Source of the DNA: an uncultured Lachnospiraceae bacterium
Lineage (GTDB): Bacteria; Bacillota; Clostridia; Lachnospirales; Lachnospiraceae
Direction: 5' to 3'
DNA: 64,000 nucleotides
NCBI GenBank assembly: GCA_951802115.1
Contig: CATOPL010000016.1
Span: 16,523-80,522, forward strand
Made by a program: the position numbers and the translations under genes. Positions 43,576 to 54,129 of the stretch are shown in pieces. The notes under the pieces were generated by a model. The model was not told the DNA's origin and did not search any database. It saw only the letters and a program-made list of their open reading frames with translations. How positions within the stretch are numbered: the stretch's first letter is position 1; each line of letters begins with the position of its first letter.

Positions 43576-44382
43576 ATGAATCATGTAAAAGAGAGAAAAC
43601 GTCGCAGAAAAAGAAGAGCCATGCGGAGAATGTTCTGGCGTAGTATGATATCGCTATTTGGCATTTCGATTCTTTTACTGACATGGAATCTTACTTCCTG
43701 CGCACTTCGTTATTTGTCACCGCCTGAAGAAAGAAATCATGAGGAATATGTTGCTGGAGGAGAGGGTAGCCATACGGCAGATTTTTCAGAAGAAGCCATG
43801 GAGACTGCTGCAGATGTATCCGGGTTGTTGCTTGTCAATAAAAGTCATCCGCTGGAACAGTCGTACAGTCCTGATCTGACTAGAATACGGGAATATGGAG
43901 TAGAGGTGGATGATTCAATCTGCGAACCGCTGAAGAACATGCTGGCAGCCGGAGAAAAAGAAGGGCTTTCCTTTTGGATTGCGTCTGCTTATCGAAGTAC
44001 GGAACGTCAGCGGGAACTTCTGGATGAAGATATTGAAACGCTGATTCGCCGGGGATACTCGTATTCGGAAGCATATGAAGAAGTGGTAAAGGAAACGATG
44101 CCGGTAGGGTGCAGTGAGCATGCGACAGGGCTTGCAGTGGATATTGTGTCAAAAGATTATCAGATTCTGGATGAAAAACAGGCTGGGACAGATGAGATTA
44201 TCTGGCTGCAGCAAAACTGCAGCCAGTATGGATTCATTCTGCGTTATCCGGAGGGAAAAGAAGATATTACCAAAGTATCTTATGAATCCTGGCATTTTCG
44301 ATATGTAGGCGTGAACGCGGCGAAAGCAATCATGAGCCAGGGAATTACTCTGGAGGAATATCTGGACCTGGCAGGCGTCTGA
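43576..44382 (+). CDS. VanY-type D-alanyl-D-alanine carboxypeptidase
   Basis: A 268-residue membrane-anchored peptidase of the VanY (M15B) family. After a very basic start (MNHVKERKRRRKRR) and a hydrophobic helix (about 24-38), the peptidase domain holds GCSEHATGLAVDIV (His182, Asp189) and SWHFRYVG (His240), the zinc ligands. VanY trims the terminal D-Ala of peptidoglycan stems. A possible lipobox (LTSC, Cys42) follows the helix, so lipid attachment is an alternative to a membrane helix anchor. Start ATG 43576 after GAAGGAGAG. Co-transcribed with the kinase operon. Confidence 0.88.
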   Translation: MNHVKERKRRRKRRAMRRMFWRSMISLFGISILLLTWNLTSCALRYLSPPEERNHEEYVAGGEGSHTADFSEEAMETAADVSGLLLVNKSHPLEQSYSPDLTRIREYGVEVDDSICEPLKNMLAAGEKEGLSFWIASAYRSTERQRELLDEDIETLIRRGYSYSEAYEEVVKETMPVGCSEHATGLAVDIVSKDYQILDEKQAGTDEIIWLQQNCSQYGFILRYPEGKEDITKVSYESWHFRYVGVNAAKAIMSQGITLEEYLDLAGV

Positions 44383-44414
44383 AAACAGACCGGATATACG
44401 GCAGGGCCGCGTCG

Positions 44415-45032
44415 CTAACTGAACAGTCTGAATACACCGAATACTTTTCCAAGAATGGTTACTTCGTCTGCAATGATCGGGTTCATCGAATCATTTTCCG
44501 GTTGAAGACGATAGTGACCATTTTCTTTATAAAATGTTTTGACTGTGGCTTCATCATCGATAAGCGCTACGACAATCTCGCCGTTTTTGGCTGTATTCTG
44601 TTGCTGGACAAGAATCTGGTCTCCGTTGAATATTCCGGCGTTCACCATACTTTCTCCTTTTACTTTCAGCATAAAAGTGTCCGTATTCGGCACATATTCC
44701 GATGGGATCGGAAAATAGGATTCGATATTCTCGGCAGCAAGGATCGGCTGTCCGGCGGCAACCGTTCCAATCAGCGGTACATTGACCATCTCATGCCGGA
44801 GCATATAAAAGTTCTCATCCATGATCTCAATGGCACGTGGTTTGGTAGGATCTCTGCGGATATAGCCGTTTTTTTCCAGCGTTTCCAGATGGGAGTGAAC
44901 AGAAGAAGTGGATTTCAGACGGACTGCTTCACAAATGTCACGGACTGCGGGCGGATAGCCTTTTTTTAATATCTCGGATTTGATGAAATCAAGAATTTCC
45001 TGTTGTTTCTGAGTGATTTTTCCATATTCCAT
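44415..45032 (-). CDS. lexA: LexA repressor
   Basis: A 205-residue LexA. The N-terminal winged helix (about residues 1-65, with [21 protein letters not shown]) is followed by the S24 self-cleavage domain: cleavage site Ala93-Gly94 in VAAGQP, catalytic Ser128 in KGESM and Lys165 in EATVKTF. It represses DNA-repair genes until RecA filaments stimulate its cleavage. Start at 45032 with AGGAGGT five bases upstream (minus strand), rather than an upstream start at 45185 that would add a non-homologous hydrophobic tail. LexA boxes are in its own promoter. Confidence 0.95.
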   Translation of the reverse strand: MEYGKITQKQQEILDFIKSEILKKGYPPAVRDICEAVRLKSTSSVHSHLETLEKNGYIRRDPTKPRAIEIMDENFYMLRHEMVNVPLIGTVAAGQPILAAENIESYFPIPSEYVPNTDTFMLKVKGESMVNAGIFNGDQILVQQQNTAKNGEIVVALIDDEATVKTFYKENGHYRLQPENDSMNPIIADEVTILGKVFGVFRLFS

Positions 45033-45061
45033 ATGATACCTCCTGGTGGTATTGATGATGT

Positions 45062-45118
45062 CGAACATTCGTTTTTTTATTATAACATGATTATCCAAAA
45101 AAAGCAAACAGATATTCG
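45062..45118 (-). promoter_or_regulatory. lexA promoter with two SOS boxes
   Basis: Two LexA-box-like sites fit CGAAC-N4-GTTYN: 45062-45075 (CGAACATTCGTTTT) and 45105-45118 (minus strand CGAATATCTGTTTG). The minus-strand -35 TTGCTT (45107-45102) overlaps one box, and the -10 TATAAT (45084-45079) lies between them, with a 17-base spacer. Binding at either site would block transcription, i.e. autoregulation. Confidence 0.7.
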
Positions 45119-45187
45119 AAAAACAGCGATTGTAAATTACAATTAAAAAATAAACAAATTCTAAACAAATATTTTCATAAACCAATC

Positions 45188-45215
45188 TTGCATTTTTCAG
45201 ATAACGTACTATAAT
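45188..45215 (+). promoter_or_regulatory. Promoter of the ATP synthase operon
   Basis: TTGCAT (45188-45193) and TATAAT (45210-45215), with a 16-base spacer, about 120 bases before atpB. Close to, but in the opposite direction from, the lexA promoter. Confidence 0.65.
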
Positions 45216-45337
45216 ATGATTCGTACGAGGGATAAGGCCTTTTTTCTTATTTTACACTTATTGCACTGCTAATGTCCAGTAAGGTACAGAAAGGCTGTAT
45301 CAAATTACGGCAAAATATCAAGAAAGGAAGTGTGGTT

Positions 45338-46015
45338 ATGGGGAATCTGGGCGAAACTCTGATGGAAGAGCTGAACTGTGAGACCGTATGTACCATAGGC
45401 GGAATCGGGATTGCGGAATCGGTGGTTGTCACATGGATCATTATGGCAGCGGTTGTTCTGCTGTCCATACTGCTGACCAGGAATCTGAAGGTCGAGCATC
45501 CCGGACGTGGACAGCTCATGCTTGAGTATGTGGTCACATGGCTTCAGGACATCGGAAAAAGCATTGTCGGAGAAGAAGGTGCGCAATATGCGTCTTATCT
45601 GACTTCTGTTCTGATCTATCTGGGTATAGCCAATCTGATCGGTGTTCTGGGATTTAAGCCTCCCACCAAGGATTTGAATGTAACGGCGGCACTGGCGATC
45701 ATGAGTATCATTCTTATTGAAGCGGCAGGCATCCGTAAAAAGGGTGTAAAACGATGGCTTAAAAGTTTTGTAGAGCCGGTGGTTCTGGTAACGCCCATCA
45801 ATGTGTTGGAAATATTTATTAAGCCGCTGTCACTTTGTATGCGGCTGTTCGGAAACGTGCTTGGAGCGTTTGTCATCATGAAGCTGATTGAAAGCATCCT
45901 TCCGGTGGGACTGCCGGTGCTGTTCAGTATGTACTTTGATTTGTTTGACGGGCTGATCCAGGCTTATGTGTTTGTGTTTCTGACAGGATTATTTATTAAA
46001 GAAGCAGTTGAATAA
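45338..46015 (+). CDS. atpB: F-type ATP synthase subunit a
   Basis: A 225-residue subunit a, the stator part of the membrane proton channel. It has about five membrane helices. The essential arginine is Arg169 in SLCMRLFGN, and the family pattern GDLTP is replaced by a divergent LGFKPPTKDLN loop. It starts at ATG 45338 with AAAGGAAG upstream, excluding an in-frame ATG at 45272 with no site. It is the first gene of the operon, which runs a-c-b-(delta-alpha)-gamma-beta-epsilon, without a uncI-type gene upstream. Confidence 0.92.
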   Translation: MGNLGETLMEELNCETVCTIGGIGIAESVVVTWIIMAAVVLLSILLTRNLKVEHPGRGQLMLEYVVTWLQDIGKSIVGEEGAQYASYLTSVLIYLGIANLIGVLGFKPPTKDLNVTAALAIMSIILIEAAGIRKKGVKRWLKSFVEPVVLVTPINVLEIFIKPLSLCMRLFGNVLGAFVIMKLIESILPVGLPVLFSMYFDLFDGLIQAYVFVFLTGLFIKEAVE

Positions 46016-46147
46016 AAAACAAATGTTCAGAGCTTGAAAATAGTACATTGTTCAATAATCATCTGAAACGAATGCAGGGCAGTTTACAAATGCAGACAGA
46101 ACGGGAAAGATGATGATAGAGTTTAAATATTCAGGAGGAGAAAAATT

Positions 46148-46372
46148 ATGTCAACTTTAATCGCGATTGGAGCAGGTATTGCAGTATTTACAGGTATCGG
46201 GGCAGGTATTGGTATCGGGATTGCCACATCGAAGGCGGCAGAAGCTGTGGCAAGGCAGCCGGAGGCAGAGGGCAAGATTATGAAGATGCTGGTATTCGGC
46301 GCGGCGCTGGCAGAGGCGACGGCAATCTATGGTTTTGTTGTGGCGCTTCTGATTATTATTCTTCTGGCCTGA
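46148..46372 (+). CDS. atpE: F-type ATP synthase subunit c
   Basis: A 74-residue subunit c: two membrane helices joined by the polar ARQPE loop. The ion-carrying glutamate is Glu56 (AALAEATAIYG). Sodium-binding c subunits have Gln in the first helix and Ser after the Glu; here these are Ile23 and Ala57, so the ring is probably proton-coupled. The Gly-rich first helix (GAGIGIGIA) packs the ring. RBS AGGAGGAGAAAAA ahead of ATG 46148. A 132-base AT-rich stretch separates it from atpB. Confidence 0.95.
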   Translation: MSTLIAIGAGIAVFTGIGAGIGIGIATSKAAEAVARQPEAEGKIMKMLVFGAALAEATAIYGFVVALLIIILLA

Positions 46373-46397
46373 GAATAAAAGAAAGGCGGATATCAGT

Positions 46398-46880
46398 ATG
46401 TTGAGATTAGATATTAATCTGCTGTTTACAGCAGCCAATCTTCTGATCTGGTTTGTTCTGATCCGAAAATTTCTGTTTAAGCCGGTCAACGCTGTGATCA
46501 GCAAACGGGAAGAGGCGATCGCTTCTCAGTATGAAAAAGCACAGAAGCTTCAGGAAGAGGCAAAGGCCGAGAAAGACAGATGCAGCGAATTTCAGACGCA
46601 GATTGAAAAGGAGAAAGCGGCAGCAGTCAGTAAAGCGCAGGAGAAAGCCCGGACAGAGTATGACCGTATCGTGACAGAGGCCAAAGATAAAGCGGAGCAG
46701 ATCGTGGAAGCTTCCAGGAAAGAGGCAGAGATTGAGAAAGCGCGGATCGTAGGAAAAGCAGAGCAGGAGATTCGTTCCGTAATTATGGACGCGGCGGTAA
46801 AATCGATGCAGTCAGGTGCGGGTGATCATGCACTCTATGACCAATTTTTGACAAAAGCAGGTGAGACCCATGCAGAATGA
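46398..46880 (+). CDS. atpF: F-type ATP synthase subunit b
   Basis: A 160-residue subunit b: one N-terminal membrane helix (about residues 6-28) and a long charged coiled coil (about residues 35-150) that forms the peripheral stalk. The coiled coil is rich in EAE/KAE heptads (KAEKD, KARTEYD). Typical length. Start at ATG 46398 after GAAAGGCGG. Its end overlaps the start of the delta-alpha gene by 11 bases. Confidence 0.92.
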   Translation: MLRLDINLLFTAANLLIWFVLIRKFLFKPVNAVISKREEAIASQYEKAQKLQEEAKAEKDRCSEFQTQIEKEKAAAVSKAQEKARTEYDRIVTEAKDKAEQIVEASRKEAEIEKARIVGKAEQEIRSVIMDAAVKSMQSGAGDHALYDQFLTKAGETHAE

Positions 46881-48885
46881 CAAATATATGGAACAGCTTA
46901 CCCGTATGGAGGTAAAACCGGAGGTTCTTTTAACCGCTCTGGACATTTTAAAGACGGTACCTCAGATACAGACTGAACTGGAGAATCCTTCTGTTTCCGG
47001 AGAGAAGAAGGAAAATATTATCCAGAAAATTTTTCCGCAGGCTTCCCGCCCGTTTCTTCTGTCTCTTGCGCAGGACGGAGCACTTGGCATGCTGGAAGAG
47101 CTTGTCAGGGAATACACACAGAAACCGGAGGCAGAACGGGGGCCTCTGGAATGTATGCTGGAATATGTAACGCCTCCGGATGAACAGCAGTTTGCCGGAA
47201 TCAAAAGGTTCCTGGAGCAGAAATATCCGGGAAGAGTGCTTTCTGTTCAGAAAAAAGAGAATCCGTCTTTGGGGAGCGGTTTTGTTCTCAGGGCCGGTAC
47301 TGAGGAATATGACTGGAGTCAGGAAGGCCGCAAGAGGCTTCTGGAAGAGAAACTGGATGCGTTGAATGTCACCGGTGCAGAGTCGCTGCTGGCTGAAAAG
47401 GGTATCATCAGTATCCTGAAAGGGAGCCTGGAGGACGTGGATATTGAAAGTCAGGAGATCGGTGTTGTCAGACGGGTCGGAGACGGTATTGCCTATATTG
47501 ACGGTGTTGATCACGCCATGTACGGCGAAATTCTGATTTTTGAAAACGGATTAAAAGGCATGGTTCAGGATATCCGCAGAGATGAAATCGGCTGTATTCT
47601 TTTTGGAAAAGAGACGGATATCTGTGAAGGTAGCAAAACGGTCCGTACCGGACGAATGGCAGGTATCTCGGTTGGGGACGGATTTATTGGCAGGGTCGTA
47701 GATGCACTGGGAGCTCCCCTGGACGGAAAAGGTCCGGTGGAAGCTTCGGATTATCGGCCGGTAGAAGAGCCGGCGCCGGGCATTACGGACCGGAGTCCTG
47801 TGGATACTCCTCTGGAAACCGGTATTCTTGCCATTGACTCCATGTTTCCGATCGGACGGGGACAGAGGGAGCTGATCATCGGCGACAGACAGACAGGAAA
47901 GACTTCTATTGCAGTGGATACGATTCTGAACCAGAAGGGAAAAAATGTCGTCTGTATTTATGTGGCTATTGGTCAGAAGAACTCCACTGTAGCCAAGATG
48001 GTTCATACTTTTGAAAAATATGGCGCCATGGAATATACGATCGTGTTGTCTGCATCGGCCAGTGATCCGGCTCCGCTGCAGTATATTGCACCTTATTCAG
48101 GGACGGCACTGGCAGAATATTTCATGCACAGAGGTCAGGATGTACTGATCGTTTATGATGACCTGTCCAAACATGCAGTGGCGTACCGTTCTCTTTCTCT
48201 TTTGCTGGAGCGATCTCCGGGACGTGAGGCTTATCCGGGCGATGTGTTTTATCTGCATTCCAGACTGCTGGAACGTTCCAGCCGGCTGAAAGACGAGTTG
48301 GGGGGCGGATCAATTACAGCTCTTCCGATCATCGAAACACAGGCAGGAGATGTGTCTGCCTACATTCCGACAAATGTGATTTCCATCACGGACGGGCAGA
48401 TCTTCCTGGAGAGCGATTTGTTTTTTGCAGGTATGAGGCCGGCGGTCAATGTAGGGCTTTCCGTGTCCCGCGTGGGTGGTGCGGCACAGACAAAAGCCAT
48501 GAAAAAGGCGGCGGGAAGCATTCGTATTGATCTGGCGCAGTACCGGGAGATGGAGGTGTTCACACAGTTCAGCTCTGATCTGGATGCAGTGACCAAGGAG
48601 CAGCTTCAGTATGGAAAAGGACTGATGGAGCTGTTAAAACAGCCGCTGTGCGAGCCGATGTCTCTGCATGAGCAGGTGATCACGCTGTGCGCTGCCAATC
48701 AGAGGCTTTTGCTGGATGTTCCGCTAAGGGAGATGAAAAAGTTTCAAAGAGCGATGCTGATGTGGATTGATGAGCATTATCCGCGGATCGGAGACGAAAT
48801 CGATCGAATGCAGGTTCTTGACGAGCATCTGACCGGGGAAATCATTAAGGCTGTAAAGGAATATAAAGAGCAGGTGGTGAAATAA
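46870..48885 (+). CDS. atpHA: Fused F-type ATP synthase delta-alpha subunit
   Basis: A single 671-residue frame. Residues about 1-165 resemble subunit delta (OSCP): the [16 protein letters not shown] helix and the C-terminal [16 protein letters not shown] strand; the first helix appears shortened. From about residue 176 it is subunit alpha ([12 protein letters not shown]...[17 protein letters not shown]), with Walker A GDRQTGKT at 338-345 and the rest of alpha complete. No stop or shift separates the halves. Normally one delta sits on three alphas, so a fusion raises a stoichiometry problem; an internal GTG at 47437, preceded by GGAG, could give free alpha. Start at ATG 46870; the earlier GTG 46861 is possible. 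Confidence 0.85.
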   Translation: MQNDKYMEQLTRMEVKPEVLLTALDILKTVPQIQTELENPSVSGEKKENIIQKIFPQASRPFLLSLAQDGALGMLEELVREYTQKPEAERGPLECMLEYVTPPDEQQFAGIKRFLEQKYPGRVLSVQKKENPSLGSGFVLRAGTEEYDWSQEGRKRLLEEKLDALNVTGAESLLAEKGIISILKGSLEDVDIESQEIGVVRRVGDGIAYIDGVDHAMYGEILIFENGLKGMVQDIRRDEIGCILFGKETDICEGSKTVRTGRMAGISVGDGFIGRVVDALGAPLDGKGPVEASDYRPVEEPAPGITDRSPVDTPLETGILAIDSMFPIGRGQRELIIGDRQTGKTSIAVDTILNQKGKNVVCIYVAIGQKNSTVAKMVHTFEKYGAMEYTIVLSASASDPAPLQYIAPYSGTALAEYFMHRGQDVLIVYDDLSKHAVAYRSLSLLLERSPGREAYPGDVFYLHSRLLERSSRLKDELGGGSITALPIIETQAGDVSAYIPTNVISITDGQIFLESDLFFAGMRPAVNVGLSVSRVGGAAQTKAMKKAAGSIRIDLAQYREMEVFTQFSSDLDAVTKEQLQYGKGLMELLKQPLCEPMSLHEQVITLCAANQRLLLDVPLREMKKFQRAMLMWIDEHYPRIGDEIDRMQVLDEHLTGEIIKAVKEYKEQVVK

Positions 48886-48886
48886 C

Positions 48887-49768
48887 ATGGCAGGCCTTCG
48901 AGAGATTCAGAGCCGGATCAGAAGCATCCAGGATACAAGGAAGATTACCAACGCCATGTACATGATCTCCTCAACCAAGATGAAAAAGGCAAAGCAGGCA
49001 CTGGAGGCGACGGAACCGTATTTTTATACCCTGCAGTCAACGATTGCAAGGATTCTGCGGCATCTTCCGGAAATGGAACATATGTATTTCGAAAAACCGG
49101 AAAAGAAGCGTACGAAGATCGGACTTCTTGTGATCACCGGAGACAAAGGACTTGCAGGGGCTTATAATCACAATATCCTCAATCTGGCCCAGAAATTTCT
49201 GGATGACTCAGACAACCAGGTAAAACTTTTTATCGTAGGAGAGCTTGGACGGCAGTATTTTACTGCCAGAAATATTCCCATAGAAGAGAATTTCCGTTAT
49301 ACTGTACAGAGTCCGAACTTTAACAGGGCCCGCTGGATCAGTGAAAAGATTCTGGATCAATATCGAGATGGTGAGCTGGATGAAATTCACGTGATCTATA
49401 CCCGTATGGAGAACAGCATGCAGAGCATACCGGAAGATGAGATGCTGCTTCCTATCAAAAGGCCTTCTCTGGCTCATATTCCGGCGGATGTTTATCAGGA
49501 AGAGTTTTTCCTGATCCCGTCTGCAGAAGAAGCGGTAGATACCATTATTCCCAATTACATTACCGGATTTATCTATGGAGCGCTGGTGCAGGCTTTCTAT
49601 ACAGTGCACAATGCAAGGATGACGGCCATGGAAGCGGCCACGAACAATGCAGATGAGCTGCTTCGCGAATTGAAGATTATGTACAACCGCGCAAGGCAGG
49701 CAGCAATTACGCAGGAAATTACGGAGGTGTGCAGCGGAGCGAAAGCACAGCGGAATAAAAAGAGCTGA
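48887..49768 (+). CDS. atpG: F-type ATP synthase subunit gamma
   Basis: A 293-residue gamma, the rotor shaft. N-terminal AGLREIQSRIRSIQDTRKITNAM and C-terminal EAATNNADELLRELKIMYNRARQAAITQEITEV are the coiled-coil ends of the shaft; a Rossmann-like middle has GDKGLAGAYN. The alternative residue Ala in GDKGLAG instead of the usual Cys/Cys region is within the family range. Start at ATG 48887, one base after the alpha stop, with AGGTGGTGAAA upstream. Confidence 0.93.
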   Translation: MAGLREIQSRIRSIQDTRKITNAMYMISSTKMKKAKQALEATEPYFYTLQSTIARILRHLPEMEHMYFEKPEKKRTKIGLLVITGDKGLAGAYNHNILNLAQKFLDDSDNQVKLFIVGELGRQYFTARNIPIEENFRYTVQSPNFNRARWISEKILDQYRDGELDEIHVIYTRMENSMQSIPEDEMLLPIKRPSLAHIPADVYQEEFFLIPSAEEAVDTIIPNYITGFIYGALVQAFYTVHNARMTAMEAATNNADELLRELKIMYNRARQAAITQEITEVCSGAKAQRNKKS

Positions 49769-51220
<1,452 letters not shown>

Positions 51221-51227
51221 CAAAGCT

Positions 51228-51641
51228 ATGGCAACGTTTCGTTTGAAAATTATCACCAGCCGCCGGATTTTTTATAACGGTCCCTGTCATATGCTGGTTA
51301 TACCGGCACTTGATGGAGAAAAGGCAGTCATGGCGCATCATGAGGAGATGATCATAGCCATCAGGCCAGGGGAAATGAGAATTCAGTTTGAGGAAAACGG
51401 CGAGTGGGAATATGCAGCGGTGGGACAGGGATTCTGCCAGATTGCAAATAACCGTGCGACGCTTCTTGCAGATCTGATTGAACGTCCCGAGGAAGTGGAT
51501 GCAAACCGTGCAAGGGAAGCGCTGGAGCGTGCCCAGGAGCGGCTGCGTCAAAAACAGAGTGTTCAGGAGTTTCATATGACGCAGGCGGCTATGGCAAGAG
51601 CGCTGGTGAGACTGAAAGAGACAGAGAGATTTATCAATTAA
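51228..51641 (+). CDS. atpC: F-type ATP synthase subunit epsilon
   Basis: A 137-residue epsilon: N-terminal beta-sandwich (about residues 1-85, including the conserved-type FRLKIITSRRIFYNGP and MAHHEEMIIAIRPGEMRI) and a C-terminal helical hairpin (about residues 90-135, rich in Arg/Glu) that can inhibit ATP hydrolysis. It is the last gene of the operon, 7 bases after atpD. RBS AGAGGTGAC. Confidence 0.92.
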   Translation: MATFRLKIITSRRIFYNGPCHMLVIPALDGEKAVMAHHEEMIIAIRPGEMRIQFEENGEWEYAAVGQGFCQIANNRATLLADLIERPEEVDANRAREALERAQERLRQKQSVQEFHMTQAAMARALVRLKETERFIN

Positions 51642-51649
51642 AGTTCAGA

Positions 51650-51712
51650 GGGGCTGTTGCAGAACGTACTCCTGTTGAGCAGACAGGCTTACATTTTGCG
51701 ACAGTCTCTTTT
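51650..51712 (+). terminator. ATP synthase operon terminator
   Basis: GGGGCTGTTGCA (51650-51661) pairs with TGCGACAGTCTC (51697-51708), with an internal hairpin CCTGTTGAGCAGACAGG, followed by TTTT. Same stem family as 2096-2124 and 4882-4909. Confidence 0.75.
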
Positions 51713-51849
51713 CGATTTATCAACCCTGCTGCTGTACGTTCGATTTTCACGGCAACAGATGAAAGAGTACTGGATGTTCTTTGCCAGGAGACGATATTCC
51801 TGGCTATTGAGAGTATGGATAAAACATACAGGAAACAGGTGCAGATTTT

Positions 51850-52887
51850 ATGAACAGGCGAAAGTTAGCAGCGTTTTTGGGAATTGTATTTGTGATTTTT
51901 CTTGCAGGTTATTTTGTTCGGTGCCATGTGACGGGCCGTCAACAGTCCTGTACAAAACAGTTTTTTGCCATGGATACGTTTATGAGTTTTACTGCCTACG
52001 GAAAAGACAGTGAGGCAGCGGTAAATGCAGCTGTACTGGAGGTGCAACGTCTGGATGCGCTGCTGTCAGCGGGCAGTGTATCCAGTGAGATATCTGCACT
52101 TAATGCATCAGGCAGCAAAGAACTGTCAGAAGATACAATGCGGATTCTTGAGAGGGCTCAGCGGATTTATCAGGATACAGGGGGATTGTTTGACGTTACG
52201 ATATATCCACTGATGAAGCTGTGGGGGTTTCCGACCCGGGAGTACCATGTGCCGGATGAAGAGGAATTGTCAGAGATTCTTCCTCTGGTGGACGCTTCAA
52301 AACTACAGCATGATCAGACGACATTCATCCTGGGAGAGGGACAGCAGGTCGATCTGGGCGGAATTGCCAAAGGTTATGCTTCTTCACAGGTGATGGATAT
52401 TTTCCACTCCTATGAAATTGAGTCAGGAATGGTGTCTCTGGGGGGGAATGTTCAGGTGATCGGGCGCAGGCCGGATGGAAACAGATGGCAGGTAGGCATT
52501 CAGGATCCCAAAAGCGTTCGCGGTGAGGTGCTGGCAGTACTGGAAACGGAAGACAGGGCGGTTATCACTTCCGGCGGTTATGAAAGGTATTTTGAGGAAG
52601 ACGGAAAAACATATATCCATATCATTGATCCCAGGACAGGATATCCGGCGGACAGTGATCTGGAATCTGTGACGGTAGTGTCGTCGGACGGAATGCTGGC
52701 AGACGCACTGTCTACAGCACTCTATATTATGGGGTATGATGGTGCGGTGGATTACTGGAAAGCTCATAAAGAAGAGTTTGATATGATTTTGATTACCGAT
52801 TCAGGAGCGATCTGTGTGACAGAAGGAATTCAGGAGGGAATTCGTTCAGATGCACAATATTCAGTGGTAAGCAGTGATGGAGTGTAG
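51850..52887 (+). CDS. apbE: FAD:protein FMN transferase, ApbE family
   Basis: A 345-residue ApbE. N-terminal membrane segment (about residues 7-23) with a possible Cys anchor (VRCHV), then the transferase domain with SSEISALN, DLGGIAKGYA (FAD-binding), ITSGGYERYF and the metal-binding end HIIDPRTGYPA...ADALSTALY. It attaches FMN to a Thr in flavoproteins such as Rnf/Nqr-type subunits; no Rnf gene is in the window. Start at ATG 51850, after AGGTGCAG. It lies 209 bases after atpC. Confidence 0.9.
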   Translation: MNRRKLAAFLGIVFVIFLAGYFVRCHVTGRQQSCTKQFFAMDTFMSFTAYGKDSEAAVNAAVLEVQRLDALLSAGSVSSEISALNASGSKELSEDTMRILERAQRIYQDTGGLFDVTIYPLMKLWGFPTREYHVPDEEELSEILPLVDASKLQHDQTTFILGEGQQVDLGGIAKGYASSQVMDIFHSYEIESGMVSLGGNVQVIGRRPDGNRWQVGIQDPKSVRGEVLAVLETEDRAVITSGGYERYFEEDGKTYIHIIDPRTGYPADSDLESVTVVSSDGMLADALSTALYIMGYDGAVDYWKAHKEEFDMILITDSGAICVTEGIQEGIRSDAQYSVVSSDGV

Positions 52888-52978
52888 TGTGGTAAGTTTT
52901 TGATAGGGCAGAAAGGGAATGCTCCAGTTAGTGATAACTGACTGCATGAAAATATTTTTGGAGTGAGAAAGCAAAGGA

Positions 52979-53896
52979 TCAAATATTGGATAAGGTCTGA
53001 CGATTCAGGCACAGTTTCTGAAATTCACTGGGGGTACAGCCTCTGAGTTTTCGAAAAGTTTTAGTGAAATAGCTGACGTCCTGGAATCCGCACCGGAATG
53101 CGACTTCTGAGATTTGGATCGGACTTTCTGCCAGAAGCTGTGCGGCCCGTTCAATCCGGTATTCTCTCAGATACTGAATGGGAGTTGTGCCGATTACTGT
53201 GCGGAAGCAGCGCAGGCATTCACTTTCACTGACAGACGCGCTTGATGCGATGACGGCAGTATTCAGCTCCTCAGAAAAGTTTTCCTGGATAAATTTCAGC
53301 ATTTGTTTTATTCGTTCTGCGCTTCTGAGCAATCCGGCATTCGGCTTTGTCTGCTCTGCGGGCATATGGTCGCACAGGTCAGCTATCAGCTTGGACAAAC
53401 AGTTTCGTATTTGCAGTTCAAAGTGCAGAGGCTCCTGCACGCCTGTCTGCCATGCCAGCTCAGCGGTTTTTAATGCCGTCGCTTGCCAGGGAATCTCCCT
53501 GTCAAGAAAATAAACATCCATGGTTTGGTGTTTCACTATTGGCTGTACATATTTTTGATAAAAGATACTTTCCATGCTCCCGCCCACCAGACGGGGATGA
53601 AATACCAGAGAATGAAGACGACAGACGCTCCCGGACCGGGTATGATAGCTGTGGAGAGTGCCGGTATTGACCAGAAAACCGTTTCCGGTACAGATGTCTT
53701 GCGTTCTGCTGCCGACGATGACAGTGGCCTGACCTTCCGCGACAATGACAATCTCAAATTCCTCATGCCAGTGCCAGGAGACACTTTTAAGCTCAAGATC
53801 ATCCAGATAACAAGCTGCAGGAAAAGCGGTGGTTCTATGTTTTAATTGTTCCTGATCGTATTGATCTACAGTGAAGCTGCTGCAGTCGGAGAGCAT
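52979..53896 (-). CDS. AraC-family transcriptional regulator
   Basis: A 305-residue regulator: N-terminal cupin-type sensor domain (HWHEEFEIVIVAEGQATV, typical of AraC-type ligand pockets) and C-terminal AraC DNA-binding domain with two helix-turn-helix motifs (YRIERAAQLLAESPIQISEVA and CGFQDVSYFTKTFRKLRGCTPSEFQ). Start at 53896 (minus strand) with GGGAAGAGG upstream. Neighbouring genes give no clear target; it is beside apbE in convergent orientation. Ligand unknown. Confidence 0.87.
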   Translation of the reverse strand: MLSDCSSFTVDQYDQEQLKHRTTAFPAACYLDDLELKSVSWHWHEEFEIVIVAEGQATVIVGSRTQDICTGNGFLVNTGTLHSYHTRSGSVCRLHSLVFHPRLVGGSMESIFYQKYVQPIVKHQTMDVYFLDREIPWQATALKTAELAWQTGVQEPLHFELQIRNCLSKLIADLCDHMPAEQTKPNAGLLRSAERIKQMLKFIQENFSEELNTAVIASSASVSESECLRCFRTVIGTTPIQYLREYRIERAAQLLAESPIQISEVAFRCGFQDVSYFTKTFRKLRGCTPSEFQKLCLNRQTLSNI

Positions 53897-54129
53897 AGTA
53901 AAACCTCTTCCCTGCGTACTTCAGTATGTTACCGAGGCGGCAAGGTAGTATCTTTATAATGGGATATAAGACTGCGGCAGAGAGAAATGTAAACCGCTTA
54001 TTTAATACAAAGGGAATGAACAGAATATCGGGAAAAACGTTGAAAACGAGGGGGTTTGGCACATTGGGTGTTGCTAGAATCCCTTGTTTGTTTTTGGAGT
54101 TGTGCCGGGGAAGCGCGCGAGCGGCAGTT

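Noticed and set aside
45033..45185. 51-residue N-terminal extension of LexA
   Set aside because: It would run through the lexA promoter and SOS boxes; AGGAGGT sits correctly for the start at 45032.
51657..52013. 118-residue plus-strand frame overlapping the atp terminator and apbE
   Set aside because: Starts with TTG inside the terminator stem and overlaps apbE by more than 160 bases in another frame; apbE is clearly real.
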